64,000 bases of DNA from Tanytarsus gracilentus (taxonomy: Eukaryota; Arthropoda; Insecta; Diptera; Chironomidae): positions 806,001-870,000 of the forward strand of contig JAXRKN010000037.1 in NCBI GenBank assembly GCA_038502055.1. Direction: 5' to 3'. Shown piece by piece: positions 40,658 through 52,837 of the stretch; positions within the stretch are counted from its first letter, which is position 1; the number at the start of each line of letters is the position of its first letter. The position numbers and the translations under genes are program-made. The notes beneath the pieces are model-generated. The model worked only from the letters and a program-made list of their open reading frames with translations. It was not told the DNA's origin and ran no database searches.

Positions 40658-43600
40658 CTTTCTCTCTTTTATTGTCGGATAAATCACAATTTTAATGCAT
40701 AAAATTTTCTATTTTTTAAACGAGCTCTTTATCAAATCATATTGTAGCTCATATCAAGCTCTCGAGAGATGGTGAGAACTTTTCTGTAAAGTAATAGAAA
40801 AAAGCGAGCTTAAATAATTGTAATTGAAAATAATCAGCATTATTATCATGCGCTAAATAAACAAAAAGTTTAAATTTTAAATGAGTCATCGGAGAGTATT
40901 GCAAAGTTTATTAGTGATAAGACGAAAAATTGGCGATCGAATGACAAAAGATCGTGTTTAATATTGATGAAAAAATTCTAAGGAAAAAGCGTTAAAAAAT
41001 ATTTATTTAATAATGACTAAAGATACACATGTTGCTGTGCTAATCGCGTTTTCACATCCATAGAAACTTAGAATTTAAGCACGTCCCTTTGCTAAGTAAG
41101 TTAAATATATTGAGAGAGAACTTGGACTTTAGAATAAGTTTAAAATCTTCCATATGACTTTCAAGTCAAAAATGTTCTTGTGCTAATTCTCAACAAATAG
41201 GAAGTGAACTAAAAACACTCGAATTTTGATTACGCTTGCAAGGTAAAATACCACATCGTCGTCATATGTTTGCCATTTCCTCAACATTAACACGGTTTTA
41301 ATTAATCTAAAGTGCAAAAACATGCGATTACCGCAAGAGTGACTAAGAGGGTACTTTTGTCCTATCACATGAACACAATAAATACATTTTAAAATCTTTT
41401 GTATTACACAACACTCAAGTTGAACAAAGAAGATGATTTGTTTAAAAAATCTTAAGACTTCTTTGTTGAAATAAATTAAGAAAACTCTTTTATTTTTTTT
41501 CTCTCGTGTCTTCCATGCGGTTACAATTAGAATTTCAATATTGAAAATGATCTTCTAAAATGAGAAAAGAAGTTCATTATTGAAACTTTTGCACGTTGCC
41601 CGTTTAAAGTGGGTGGAAAATAAAAAAGTGAATCATCTCGAGCTAAATGAATCGGAAAATCAATAAAATAAAATTTATTACTTTTATTCGAATTTTTTCA
41701 ATAAAATAATGAACAATTCTACGAATCATTGAACACAATTCTGCATATAGCATTTAATAATTTTTCTATCTCTCTTCACATATTTTTTAATTTTTTTAAG
41801 TTTGTCAAATTTTATCTGACACTTTTATGTTATAAACAAAAATTATTTTAAATCCACAATAATTATATGGTAAGTATTTTATAAATTCTCGCGTAATTAT
41901 CGAGATCAAATATCAAAAAGTTAACATAAAAATTTTTTTTGCCCGATTTAAGGCTAAAAGTTAACGACAAATGACGTCTGCCATATGTTCATGATGTTTA
42001 CAGTCAAAAAAAATTTGGTGCGACATATCAAGAGTCAACATAAAATTGATCTTTTCGGAACTCGAGTATGACTAAGCAGTGAGGAAAAATTAAGATATAC
42101 CCAGATGATTCTTTTTGCTACTGTTGATTTTGTGAATAATTATCTTGGTGATGATACATTTTGTGTATTTATGTACCGCTCTATGCTGCTGCTTTTTTAG
42201 ATCAGCAGGTTTCAAATTACTATTTTTAGTGAAGAGCAATGACTCAAGAAAAAAAATCAGGGAAAGTTGACTTCTAGTTCAGAGTTCATGCTCGAGAATA
42301 ATTTATTCAAAGCTTATCATGAAATTTAAACATATGTGAACAAAATGCAACTTCCATTTGTTTAAAAATCTCTTTTGTTTTTATTTTTTTGTTGTTATGT
42401 GACACACACACACTCAATTGAGTGACCGTTTCCGTTTCTCATATGGGTCGATACAATAAATTATGGAGGAAGAAAAGCAGAAATCACATTCATTTCTCAT
42501 GCACAATAATGAGTCGGTGTTGGTCGTGGTACAAGCAATAACACTTTTAATTGCTTTGTCTAAATGCGTCAATAAATATTCCTAGAAAACTACTGCAAAT
42601 TCTCATGTATATCATTGATAATGAATGTGAGACAAATAATAATTACAGCTGCTGTACACAAAACTTATTTGACGTGCTTTCACAGAAATTTTCGTACTTG
42701 GAATTATTTTTTGTTTTACTTTGTTCCTAAGCACGGCAGTAAAATTTTAGATGAATCATCCGCGACGCATTCGAAATAGACAAGCACAAAAAAAATTGTG
42801 AAAAAGTCGATTTGGATTACCTCAAAAAATTAATGTTGCGAAAATATTATTTTTCGAAGCTCAATTTTCTTCCACTTTTTGAAATGCACAAATCAGTGGC
42901 ATGAGCACCAAACTGATTCATTCTGATCACGTGCCAAAGTGGGATTTTCCGATTAATAAATTTGCCGGTAAAAAATTTAAAAATCTCAACATGAACTTTT
43001 TTATTACTCATATGTTGTCTTTTGCTAATTATTGATAATGTCCATTTATTAAATACTCTTAATGTCCGAAAAGGTGCTCATTGTCAAGGCTGTGTGAACG
43101 ACATTGAATGACCTGAATCGATATGTGTGCTCGCCACACATCTACATATCGTCATCATGAGCTATCAATTAACAATCATGACGGAACTTATTGCTTAGTT
43201 TCGAACTCAATTTCCGTTCAAACGTGAAGAGAGAAAAATTTATTAAGAGCTTACATCACTTTCTACCCACACAAACTCTTTTATTAAGAAAACACCATTC
43301 AATTCTAAGACTTGAGTTACTAAATTCACCTGCACCTTTTGTAAGGTTATTTAAAAAGTTGATTTTTAACCGCCCACTCAAGCCATCAATTTAATTTTCA
43401 ACTTTTAGTGCAAAAAAAGTTTTTATCAAGTTATAATCATTATGGAATAGTCACACATATAGCTAAAGCATGTTGTTTGGAGGAAAATCAAACAAAAAAA
43501 AATCTCTCTTTTAAATTGCTGAGCGGCACGAATATTTTTTGAATTCTACTTTCTCGCATTTTAAAATCGGCCGCAGTCATGAATTCATTTAAAATGTTTA

Positions 43601-45785
43601 TTTTTAATATTCTCTACTCAATTTTGTCCACTTTTGCGCGTATTGAATTTCGCATTTTTACAGTTATTCAGCAATAAGAGTGTATTCGAGAGAGAGCCCA
43701 CGACAATATTAGCGCGACTTAAAAGCTATTGACGTATAAAATTACATTTTTGTGTTATAAGTTCTAGGAAAAATATTTACAATTTTATGTAAAATACATG
43801 AACAGCGCATTTACTACAACTACAAGGAAATAATTTAAAATAATCAGCATAAAGATAAAGAAATTTCTTATCTAATGTCCATTTTTACCTTGAAACTGTT
43901 TGTTTGGAAATTTTCAAAGCACTTATCGATTCGGTGGAAATTTCTTAATGTCACGTAAATAGTATTTCCATCGATTTTTCTCGTATTTATTTTGTTTACA
44001 TATCACGATTGATAAAAGTCTCACACGAATGTACACATAGACATTCCATGCAATTGAAAAATATTTACAACATATATCAGTTGAATCTTTACTATTAATG
44101 TATTCATTCGAAATTTACTAAAATTATGCAAAGGTTATATTTTAACCTCAAAAATTTAGCTCTGGAAGAGTTTAAACTATTTTTGTTTTAAATTAATAAA
44201 ATTGTTATTTAATTAATTTTATTTAAAATTTTTTTATGTCCCATTGTGCTCATTTATTAATTTTCCACCTAACAGATTTTAGCATATAATTGCAATATTT
44301 TTTTTCCTCATGTAATATGATCAGAACAAAGTGTTTCAATGCCATCACGAATGATATTAATGACACTCGGAGTGTAAATAAAAGTGCGAGAGAAATCTAG
44401 CAACAGCTGATGATTTTTTATTATTTTGAGCGGTCGATAAGGATGAGGGTTCACTGTTCTATTGAGAGATCAATTGAAATTTTGCTTTCAATTAATGACC
44501 GGCATTTGATGACTCGAGTTCCCAATTCTGGCAATTTATTTCTCGAAAACACTTTCAAATATTTTTCAATAGAATTCAAGCAGTGCGAAAAGCATACGAT
44601 CAAAATTTATTAAGAGACGTCTACACACGTACAGTTAATTATCTTAACTCATACACTGCTATTGCTCGCACAAACACCGATGGAGATGATAAAACCAAAA
44701 TACTATAAACAGGTTATTGTTATGTGACGTAGAATTTATTTATATACAGAAATATCAAAGAGAGCGAGAAATAATTCCTTGGAATGCAGTTTTAGTTTCA
44801 GTCCTTTTACTACTATCATAATAATTTATACCCCTATATACAGACAAAATATTTCTAAAATCTCCTTTGATCTAAACGTCTCTAGTGAATGACCTTAATT
44901 TTGAACAGTAATGAATGAATGAGAAATTCATTGCATATTGCATCATTATCCAATTTAGATTAATTTAAAAAGATGCATAGCGCTTGCCAGAAGAGAAGGA
45001 AGTAAGATTCAACACATTTTAATATTATCATTTATTTGGAATTGGCAGCGATCGCCGTCACCACTTAGCACTTTGTTCTTTGTCCCCTTCCTAGACTCTT
45101 CTAATGGAAATTTTTCTTCACATACAAATTTTTTCTTTTAAATAGCTGATTTTCACTTAAATAATTGATAATAATTTTTTCAATCTGCAATAAAGCAAAA
45201 AAAGTGCGTATGCAACTTACACAATTCGATGAATAAAAATTTTTTGTTCCTGTATATTTTCGATGTTTATCCAATTATCATAAGCTTATAACGCACACAC
45301 ATTAAATGCACAAATTGACTTTATTTCACTCAGCAAATTATCCGCAATTGATGCAATTGTTTTACCATAAGCCAATTTTTATATCTTTTTTCTCTCTCTT
45401 TTATTTTTAGACTTGACGATCATTTACAAATTCAGCAGTGTTATAATTTTTTATTACTGCTTTATATCGCGCCACTTAAAATATTTTACTGAAACCAGAA
45501 TTTTTGGAATCACTTTTTGTTTCCACTTGTGATATGAATATAATTAAATGTTGATAAAATTTGACTTTAATCAGTAAGAGAGTTGTAACTAAACTGTCAA
45601 AATTAACACGGCAGACACGACTGCTTTAAAGCAGCTGTAAAAGACTTATGAGAGAAACTGAAGTATAGAGAGTACTTTAACGCAAAGAAACGTCTCTGAA
45701 AATGAAATTGCTCTATGACCACGTATGGCAGTTTAATCATGAAGGTTGGGCTGACCCAAAATATTAGGAAACTTTTCAAATCACT
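40658..45785. other. Gene-poor 5.1 kb upstream of Draper
   Basis: No coding exon is supported. It lies between the Draper start codon and the EMI-only gene, both transcribed leftwards, so it should contain the Draper promoter, its 5' UTR exons and the 3' UTR of the EMI-only gene. The sequence is AT-rich. Open frames such as 43191-43394 and 44410-44613 show no domain and no splice context. Confidence 0.55.
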
Positions 45786-46172
45786 TTACTTTATTAACGA
45801 AATCGTGTTAGATTGATTAGCAGTACAAATTTTTGTTTGAGGATTCTCTTTATATCCATCGCAGCATTGCCGAAACAATTTAGTTTTTTCGTGAATTTCG
45901 GTTCTATTTTCCAATCGGATCCTTTGAACATTTTCCTCGCATCGAAATGGAAATGAAAAACACCAAACCATTCTTGTTTCTTCGTAAGACACTTCAACTG
46001 GAACTGTTATTGATTGATTATAGGTTAAAATTCGATTGCACACGTTTGGGTCGTCAATGAATAAATTTGATTGAGAAGACGTACTTTCTTCATTATTCAA
46101 GTAAATCACAGCTGACTTTATGGAGCTGATAACAAAAATTGTCAGAAAGACTATAAAAAATTTGCGTTTCAT
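45786..46172 (-). CDS. Secreted EMI-domain-only protein related to the Draper N-terminus
   Basis: A single-exon frame of 128 residues. It starts with a clear signal peptide (MKRKFFIVFLTIFVISSIKS), followed by one EMI domain that aligns without gaps to Draper's own: PNVCNRILTYNQSITVPVEV here against PNVCKRVTTYNVSVTVTVMV, ENRTEIHEKTK against ENRTEVHAKTR, and CCDGYKENPQ against CCDGYRENQQ. It stops soon after the last EMI cysteine, with no EGF module and no membrane segment. It is therefore a probable tandem duplicate reduced to the EMI domain. An in-frame ATG at 46196 would add eight residues. AATAAA overlaps the stop region. A weak donor (AA|GTAAAG) at the stop leaves open that it splices onward, but no acceptor of matching function was found before Draper exon 1. 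Its role is unknown; a secreted modulator of engulfment is speculation. Confidence 0.75.
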   Translation of the reverse strand: MKRKFFIVFLTIFVISSIKSAVIYLNNEESTSSQSNLFIDDPNVCNRILTYNQSITVPVEVSYEETRMVWCFSFPFRCEENVQRIRLENRTEIHEKTKLFRQCCDGYKENPQTKICTANQSNTISLIK

Positions 46173-46455
46173 TGAACTTGACAAATTTTTTTTCAAATTT
46201 CACAATTTTATTTTAGTAAAAATTTCTACTGTCTCGACAACTAATTTTAGCTGTTCCTTCAATTTTAATTCACTTTTTATGATCGCCTTTAAAAAATCGT
46301 TGATAATTTTGAAACAAACGAATTTGCCTTAGCAAGCGGTGAGCTAAAATTTAAAGGCTGGGCAGTTTCAGTAAAGTACTACGATTTAAATCAGCAGCGT
46401 TGAAGTAAAATATTTTTATCGTTCTCATTTATAACTCAACTTTTAAATCATCATC
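46173..46455. promoter_or_regulatory. Divergent promoter region between the EMI-only gene and ARMT1
   Basis: A 283 bp gap between two start codons facing away from each other. It must hold both 5' UTRs and transcription starts. No TATA box or other core element could be assigned with confidence. Confidence 0.4.
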
Positions 46456-47883
46456 ATGGATAATTCAGTCGATGCAATAAAGTACAATTTGGTAGACGAG
46501 GAGACACCAATAAATGAGCAATTGTCAGCTCATTATAAAAAGTAAGAAAATTTATTTAAAAATTTTCAGTCATGTCCTCATTTTCCCATTTTCATCTTCT
46601 CACACAATATTTTTTCTCTCAATGCGTTAAGGTCATACGCATTTTACACCATGTCTACGCGTGTGCCTGTTATTCTCACGACTATTTTAGATCGTTTGAC
46701 GCGTGATCGAGATTTGATTTCTGATCAGTTTGGCGAGGTGACTCACGAAGAGATTAAATTGTGCATAGGTGAAATTAGCAAGTTAAAATATGAGCTGCAA
46801 ACTGGTAAAGAAATGACAGAACTGCCGGGCAACGAGAGTGACCAAAATGAGTGGAATAAAATGCTAAGAGAAATTGCTCCAAAAAATTCTTACTTCTCAG
46901 CCACTTGGCTCTATGCTGAATGTTATATTTATCGGAGGCTAAGGTCAATTTTTGAGGAGAGCAAGTCATTAAAAGACTTTGATTACTTTGAAGCTCCGAA
47001 GCAGCTGGAACTCAGTAAATCAATGCCAGCCATATCACGTGTCATAAGTTCCGTAAATGAATTTAACGCTGTCTCACGAGCACAATCTGAAATTGGAGAT
47101 TTCTTTTGTAAATTGCTCAAGCAAGATTTATGGGGTAATCGAAATGACTTGTCAATCACACTCGGAGCTGAAATTAAAACAATTGAAACAAATCCTTTGG
47201 AGGAAATTGAGAAGTTTAACACCGATTTACTTATCGATCAAACAGGAGAAATTTGGACATGTTTGAGTTCATGCGATAAAGACAATAAAATTGTGGACGT
47301 TATATCTGACAACTCAGGCTTTGAGTTGCTTAGCGATTTCGTTTTTTGTGACTTTATGATCCATCATAAGCTGGCCAATAAAGTTAGATTCCGTGTTAAA
47401 GCAATCCCATGGTTCATTGGAGATGTCACACCAAAAGATTTTTATTATACAATCTCAGAGCTAGAAAAAAGTGACGACACTTTGCTCAGTGAGGCTGGAC
47501 ATCGTTATCGAGGCTACCTTAAGACTGGGCAATTTGAGCTCATTGAACCCGCCGATAATTTCTTTTCTTCACCATATGAATTTTACAAAATGTCCGAACT
47601 CGCACCCGATCTTTACAGTAGTATTTCGGAGGCACATCTTGCAATATTTAAGGGAGATCTCAACTATCGAAAACTTCTCGCAGATATCAATTGGGATACA
47701 ACAACAATTTTTCGAGTTGCACTCAAAAATTTCATACCGACAAATCTCTGTACATTAAGGACTGTTAAGGCAGATCTTTGCTGTGGGTTAACGCAAAATC
47801 AAGTTAATGACTTATGGGAAAAAGATCCATTGTGGATGACCACTGGTCAGTATGGTGTGATTCAATTTGTGAGCAAGCAATGA
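46456..47883 (+). CDS. ARMT1: ARMT1-like DUF89 protein (damage-control phosphatase)
   Basis: A member of the DUF89 family, whose eukaryotic ARMT1 branch (human C6orf211) has metal-dependent phosphatase activity on fructose-1-phosphate-like substrates and reported carboxyl methyltransferase activity. Exons are 46456-46541 and 46632-47883, phase 2, giving 445 residues, close to the usual 440. Recognisable features: SYAFYTMSTRVPVILT at the exon 2 start, the conserved metal-binding region DVISDNSGFELLSDFVF (Asp-Asn pair), WFIGDVTPKDF and the C-terminal LRTVKADLCCGL. The protein is soluble with no signal peptide. It is head-to-head with the EMI-only gene and converges with NOP9. AATAAA at 48117 is a candidate polyadenylation signal. 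Confidence 0.9.
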
Positions 47884-48158
47884 TCTCTTATATTTAGAAT
47901 CTAATTTATATCTTTACGTACACGCGAGGAAAATGTTATTTGATAGAAAATATTTTTCTCACAATTTAACAGTTGTTGTTTGAAATTAATATTTATTTGC
48001 CAAAAAATACACGAAATTTTAGTTAGAAATGAATTTTTTAAATCGTTCCTTATAATGTTTCTCATCTTCCAAATGTTTTTTTCTGTTTCTTAGATATTTA
48101 CTGAATATAGGTAAAAATAAAGCTAATAGGTCAAATATTTGAGTTTGAAAAACAATTT
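47884..48158. other. Overlapping 3' ends of ARMT1 and NOP9
   Basis: A 275 bp convergent gap. The + strand AATAAA for ARMT1 lies near 48117. The nearest good minus-strand signal for NOP9 (TTTATT on +) is near 47993, with another overlapping the NOP9 stop itself. The two 3' UTRs therefore probably overlap. Confidence 0.5.
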
Positions 48159-49939
48159 TTATTTTGAAGGTCTTGTCAAAAAGTTCTTCCACTGATTTAT
48201 GTTTCTAGCATATAGTTCAACATTAAACTTATAACATATAATTTTACCGCAAACGGTGCTATTGAGTTGATTTAAACGTTCCGAAAGTTCCTTTACAATC
48301 ACCTCTTTTTGTGACTCAGCCGAGAGCTGATAAAATTTCTCGAGCACATGAGAGCCATTTTTTGACATGGCCATTTTCAAGTACATACCTTCCAGATGCT
48401 TAATCAATTTTTCTCTTGATTTTTCGCCGATAAATTTGGACTCAACGAATGCATCGGCAATTCTTGATCCTTTAGGATGACAAAAGATATCAGATAGAGT
48501 TTGTGGTTTTATATCGAGGAGAGATTGTACAATTTTGATTGGTTTATTGAAGCGAAGAATGCTTTGAAGAATTAGCGAACCATGGAGATGAACTTCGATG
48601 TAGTTTGAATTTTGATCGACGACACTAGCCGGCATTAATGTCGCGATACATTGGATAACGTGATTCGGTGATTTTTCACTCTCCAAAGCTTTGATGAGAT
48701 TTTGAATTAGTTGACCCTGTTTGAAGCTTAATCGCTCACATGCCTTTGCAACTGCTAAAACGACGCCAGTTCTTCCGTTTTGCAGGAGGGTCGAGAAATT
48801 TGTCGACAATTGATTGAAAAGCTCTTCAAAAATTTCCTTATTTTTCACATAATCAAGAAGTCTCTGGATTGTAAAATTGCATTCACTATCATCAGCCATG
48901 TCCGTGACTTTTCCCTTAAAATACTTTTCATAGATTTTAATAAATTGTTTTTCCTCACAGAACTGAAACATGGACTCGAGAAGAAACTTGGAACATTTTG
49001 TACTAAAAGGTTTCTGTCCATCTTCATCGCCAAATGAGTTCTTCATAATGTTTTTAATCAATTTTTTGAGAGTCTTCTCTTTACCAGTATTGTGAAGTGC
49101 CTGACACAGAACTTGTAAAAAAGTCGATGATTTTTCTTCAAAGGCCAATTGATGAAAGTGTGGCCATTGCTGAAGGCGTGATGCAAAATCTGTAATTATT
49201 TCAATCCACTCATCAGGTACTTGCTTGCCGTGTTCAGTTTTCATGTTGACTTGATTTACAGGACTTTTATCGTGAAATTTGTGAGTGACAATTCCCGAGA
49301 GACACAACACGCAGTTTCTAATGAAGTGATTTCCCTGGCTCGTTAACAGATCCTCAATATTATTAAGCGCAAATTTTGCTAACTTTAATAGGAATTCATT
49401 GCAGTACTGGATGTGGTTGGGCTTAAATTCAAGCCTTAAATTGTGGTTGACATCTGTTGATTTCTTTGAGAATTTCTTTCTTTTGCTCTCTGGTTCTTCT
49501 TCATTTTCCTCTTCCTTGACTTTATTTCCCGCTGACAATGCACGTATAGCGGCAATTTTAACACACGATTCTAAAAATAATTGAATTAATCACTGCAGAT
49601 ATTAATTAAATTAACTACTTTACCTAAAACAAAAGATGAACTTTTATTCAACATTAATTTCCTTGAATCCTTTAAACAGATTGTGAACTTTTCAAAGTTT
49701 TCTGCTGAAGCAAATCCAATTAGCGAATCCAATATTTTTGAGCCCTGAGCATGTTGAGCTACAATCGATTCTCTTCCTTCGGGAATCTCCGATATAAAGT
49801 TATTAATTAAATTCACTCGCGTTTCATCGTCATTATCGATATCGTGAACGATTCCATGAATGTACTCAATAAAATCGGGATCAATTTCGAAATCTTGATG
49901 AGTTTCTTCATTATTTTTGTTAATTTTACTTTTACCCAT
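48159..49939 (-). CDS. NOP9: NOP9-like pumilio-repeat nucleolar protein
   Basis: NOP9 is a Puf-like repeat protein that binds pre-rRNA and controls cleavage in 40S ribosome assembly. Exons on the minus strand are 49624-49939 and 48159-49570 (phase 1), giving 575 residues. The start MGKSKINKN is lysine-rich, as is usual for nucleolar proteins, and is preferred to an in-frame ATG at 49987. Puf-type helical repeats can be seen as spaced motifs: QHAQGSKILDSLIG, TSQGNHFIRNCVL, LHGSLILQSIL, HPKGSRIADAFV, SKNGSHVLEKFY and STVCGKIICYKF. A short charged insert (EEENEEEPESKRKKF) looks like a nuclear targeting signal. Length and repeat layout fit NOP9 better than canonical Pumilio, but the assignment rests on pattern recognition. 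Confidence 0.82.
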
Positions 49940-50275
49940 GGTTTTAAATAAATTTTTACAATTTCGAAAAATTATTTGTTTTGACATGAGGTTTTTGTTG
50001 ATAAATTTATTAAAGCTTTCTTTGAATTGGAAAAGCTTTGGAGCAAAAAAATAATAAAATTTTATTTCGTAAAAAACGTCGATTAATGTTAAATTTAAAG
50101 ATTAAAATTACTAATTTAATTAAATTAATGTCAATTTTACAGTTTTAAAGTGAAAAAAGCACGTGAAAGCCTTAAAATAAAACATTTTAACTCACCAAAT
50201 TTTATTAACGTCTCTTCAAAATTTAAACACACACACACACCAGTAAACAAACAATCGTTCACGTTTTTTGAAAGC
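49940..50275. promoter_or_regulatory. Shared divergent promoter region of NOP9 and RSL1D1, with a CACGTG E-box
   Basis: 336 bp separate the two start codons. A perfect CACGTG lies at 50160-50165, about 110 bp before the RSL1D1 start. In Drosophila, many ribosome-biogenesis genes carry this Myc/Max E-box near the transcription start. CACGTG also occurs elsewhere in this AT-rich window (about 2936, 6246 and 6888), so the site alone is not strong evidence. Confidence 0.45.
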
Positions 50276-51987
50276 ATGGCAAAATCAAAGAAAGTAAATC
50301 TTGAAAAAAAGGCAAAAGTAGTGCCTGAATTTGATAAAATTAAACCAGAGCAGCGAGTTAAGTCCATTAAGGATGGTAAGGTCTTGAAGAAAAAGCCGAA
50401 AGTTAAGAAGGAAGTTCTTAAATCGAATGCCGCTGAAATTATTAAAAATGATCCAGACGTAAAGAAAAAATTGAAGGGCAAAACATCTAAGGAAGCTGTT
50501 AAGTCCAATAGTGAGAACGAGGAAGCTCCAAAAGATGTTTTCAAGAAAGATCTAGTGAAATTGGCCCTGACCAACTTACGAAATGGAATCAAAAAAGAAG
50601 GTGAAAATAACAGCAAAATCGCTAAGAACCTCTTCGATGATGAGCTGCGATATGGATTGAATATAATTGGAGTTAAGATTCCTCAATGTCCGCCTCATGC
50701 CAGAAAAATGTAGGTGATAAATTATAAATAAACTAAAATATTCTAATACAATCTCTTTTAAGTCTTCTCAAGCATTCGCTCTATGACCAAACGCCCGACA
50801 TTTGCTTCTTCATTGGTGACTCAATTCCCAAAAAAGGTGATCAGGAAGAGACTGTGAGAATTTTTAAGGAGAAACTTCAAGCTGCTGGACTCGACTACAT
50901 TAAAAATGTCATGACATTGGGACAACTCAAGAGCGACTATTCGACCCATAACTTGAAGTTGAAACTCTGCCATACTTACGATATTTTCTTAGTCGAATCG
51001 AAGATCGGTGAACATGTCTACAGTATTCTTGGAAAGCATTTTATTCAAAAGCGAAAGAGACCATTTCAAGTTGACACAAGAAATGATAAGATCATGAAAT
51101 ACACTATTGAAAACTCCATCAAGAAGACAACCTTTAAAATCAGTCCTAAAAGCCTTATCAGCACTTTTGAAATTGGAACTGCTAAAATGGAAAATGGTCA
51201 CATAACCGACAATATAATGGGCACTGTTGATCAGCTGCAAAAGAAGTGGCCGGGTGGCTGGAAGAACATTTCCCGAATCTACTTAAGACCAATGCAGCCC
51301 TCGAAAGTTAGCATTCCAATCTATGCTTCCGCTGCAGATCCGAATGATGTTGAAGTTCCCGTCATTGTCGGCGCCAAAAAGAATCGCCTTGAGAAACTTC
51401 AAGCGAAGCTCAAGAAGAAAAGTGACAAAATCAATCTCGATGTAAAAGCAAAGAAAATTGCCAGAAATAAGATCGTTAAGAAGGCTGATGAAAATAAGCC
51501 TGAGAGTGGTGATAAACAAAATAAGAGAAAGCACGAAGAAGGTCAACAAGCGCCTCCTGAAAAAAAGAAAAAGAAGGAAATTGCGACTGAAAAAATTTCA
51601 AAGAAGGACAAAAAGAAAATCAACTCTGAGGAAACGTCGCAGGCAGTAGCTGTGGCTGAAAAACTTGAGAAAAAGAAAAATAACAAAGCACAAGACGCTC
51701 CTGCTGAGCCCGAAAAGAAGAAAAAGAAAAAGGTGGAAGTAGTCGAAGAACAGACTCCTGTTGAACCCGTCAAGAAAAAGAAGTCTAAAGAACCTGCCGT
51801 TGTTGAAGAAGTCGTTGCTCAGCCTGAAAAGAAAAAGAAGAAAAAGGAGAAATCAAGTGAAGTTGAGGAGCTTCAGCAAGAACCCTTAAAAGCTAAAAAT
51901 AAGAAATCTGCAGCCGAAATCAACACCCAAGCTGAAAAAGTCCAGACTAAAGTCAAGAAGACGAAGGCTAAGAAAAACAAAACGTAA
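50276..51987 (+). CDS. RSL1D1: RSL1D1-like ribosomal L1 domain-containing nucleolar protein
   Basis: A member of the RSL1D1/Cic1/Utp30 group, nucleolar proteins with a ribosomal L1 fold that act in pre-rRNA processing. Exons are 50276-50709 and 50763-51987 (phase 2), giving 552 residues. The first 100 residues are lysine-rich. The L1 domain follows: LLKHSLYDQTPDICFFIGDS, LKLKLCHTYDIFLVESKIGE, LGKHFIQKRKRPF, then FEIGTAKMENGHITDNIMG and WKNISRIYLRP. The C-terminal 170 residues are a lysine/glutamate tail with repeated blocks of five to six lysines after Pro-Glu (for example PEKKKKKK), three of them in near-identical context. The ATG at 50276 (MAKSKKVN) is preferred over the in-frame upstream ATG at 50150. 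AATAAA at 52114 lies about 125 bp after the stop. Confidence 0.9.
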
Positions 51988-52837
51988 ATCGATTTAAATT
52001 TTTTATTCGCTGAATTTTTTAAAGTTGAAAAAAAATTAAATTCTCACTGAATTGGATTTTTGTCAGCATTTCTCGAGGTAATTTTCTATTCATTATAAGA
52101 GAAGTGAAAATGTAATAAAAATTGAATATTTTCTCGTATACAACTGAAGTGAAATAAAAGCGACTTTAAAAATAAACATAAAAACCACATGCGTGAGAAA
52201 ATTTACTATATGTTGATGAGAGCTAATGGCAGATCAATTAACGAATTTTATTGAGATGTCTCTCTCTCATTACCATTTCAATTTTTCCGGGGGAAAAGAA
52301 GACATTAACCTTAATAAATTGATACGCAGAGGGTCAAGGAAAACAAATAGAATGATTTTAATGTCAGCATCGTATGAGATAATTTTATTTAAGTAAAAAC
52401 TCTTTGATTTCCAAATTGCATCATTTTTAGAGAGAACGAGACTCTTAAGCATCATAAATTTGTGATTTGAAAATAATTTGAGATTTCAATTAATTTTAAA
52501 CAGCTTGAAGTATCCTTAACATGCTTTTTAATCTAAATCATAATCAACAGAAAAAAGAACTAAAAAATAGCCTAACACAAAAGTTTACATTTAAAATTGT
52601 CATCATCACCTAAACATACATAAATATTGACTGAAAAAATTCTTGCTCTTAAGTCACCGCTTAATTAATTATATGTGTTAAAATTTACTCCTGTATCAAA
52701 ACTGCATTAATCAAAAATCCATTATTAGAGAACACGCATCCTGTGATATTAAAAAAATGGGTGTGAATTTATGTAAAAAATGTGTGTGGCTCCGAGTCGT
52801 CAACTACGCGAAAAACTCTTCTAAAATCATCGAGCAT
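51988..52837. other. Convergent 3' region of RSL1D1 and the C2/C1-domain gene
   Basis: AT-rich with AATAAA at 52114 for RSL1D1. No coding sequence is supported. The minus-strand frame at 52270-52455 has no domain or splice context. Confidence 0.5.

Noticed and set aside
38169..40702. Long + strand frames opposite the Draper EGF exons (172 and 223 codons)
   Set aside because: They are antisense shadows created by the cysteine-rich EGF codons; the minus-strand frame explains the sequence fully.
45786..46172. EMI exon as an alternative first exon of Draper
   Set aside because: Draper exon 1 already contains its own EMI plus the first EGF modules. This frame ends in a stop and only a weak donor is present, so a separate gene is preferred, though not proven.
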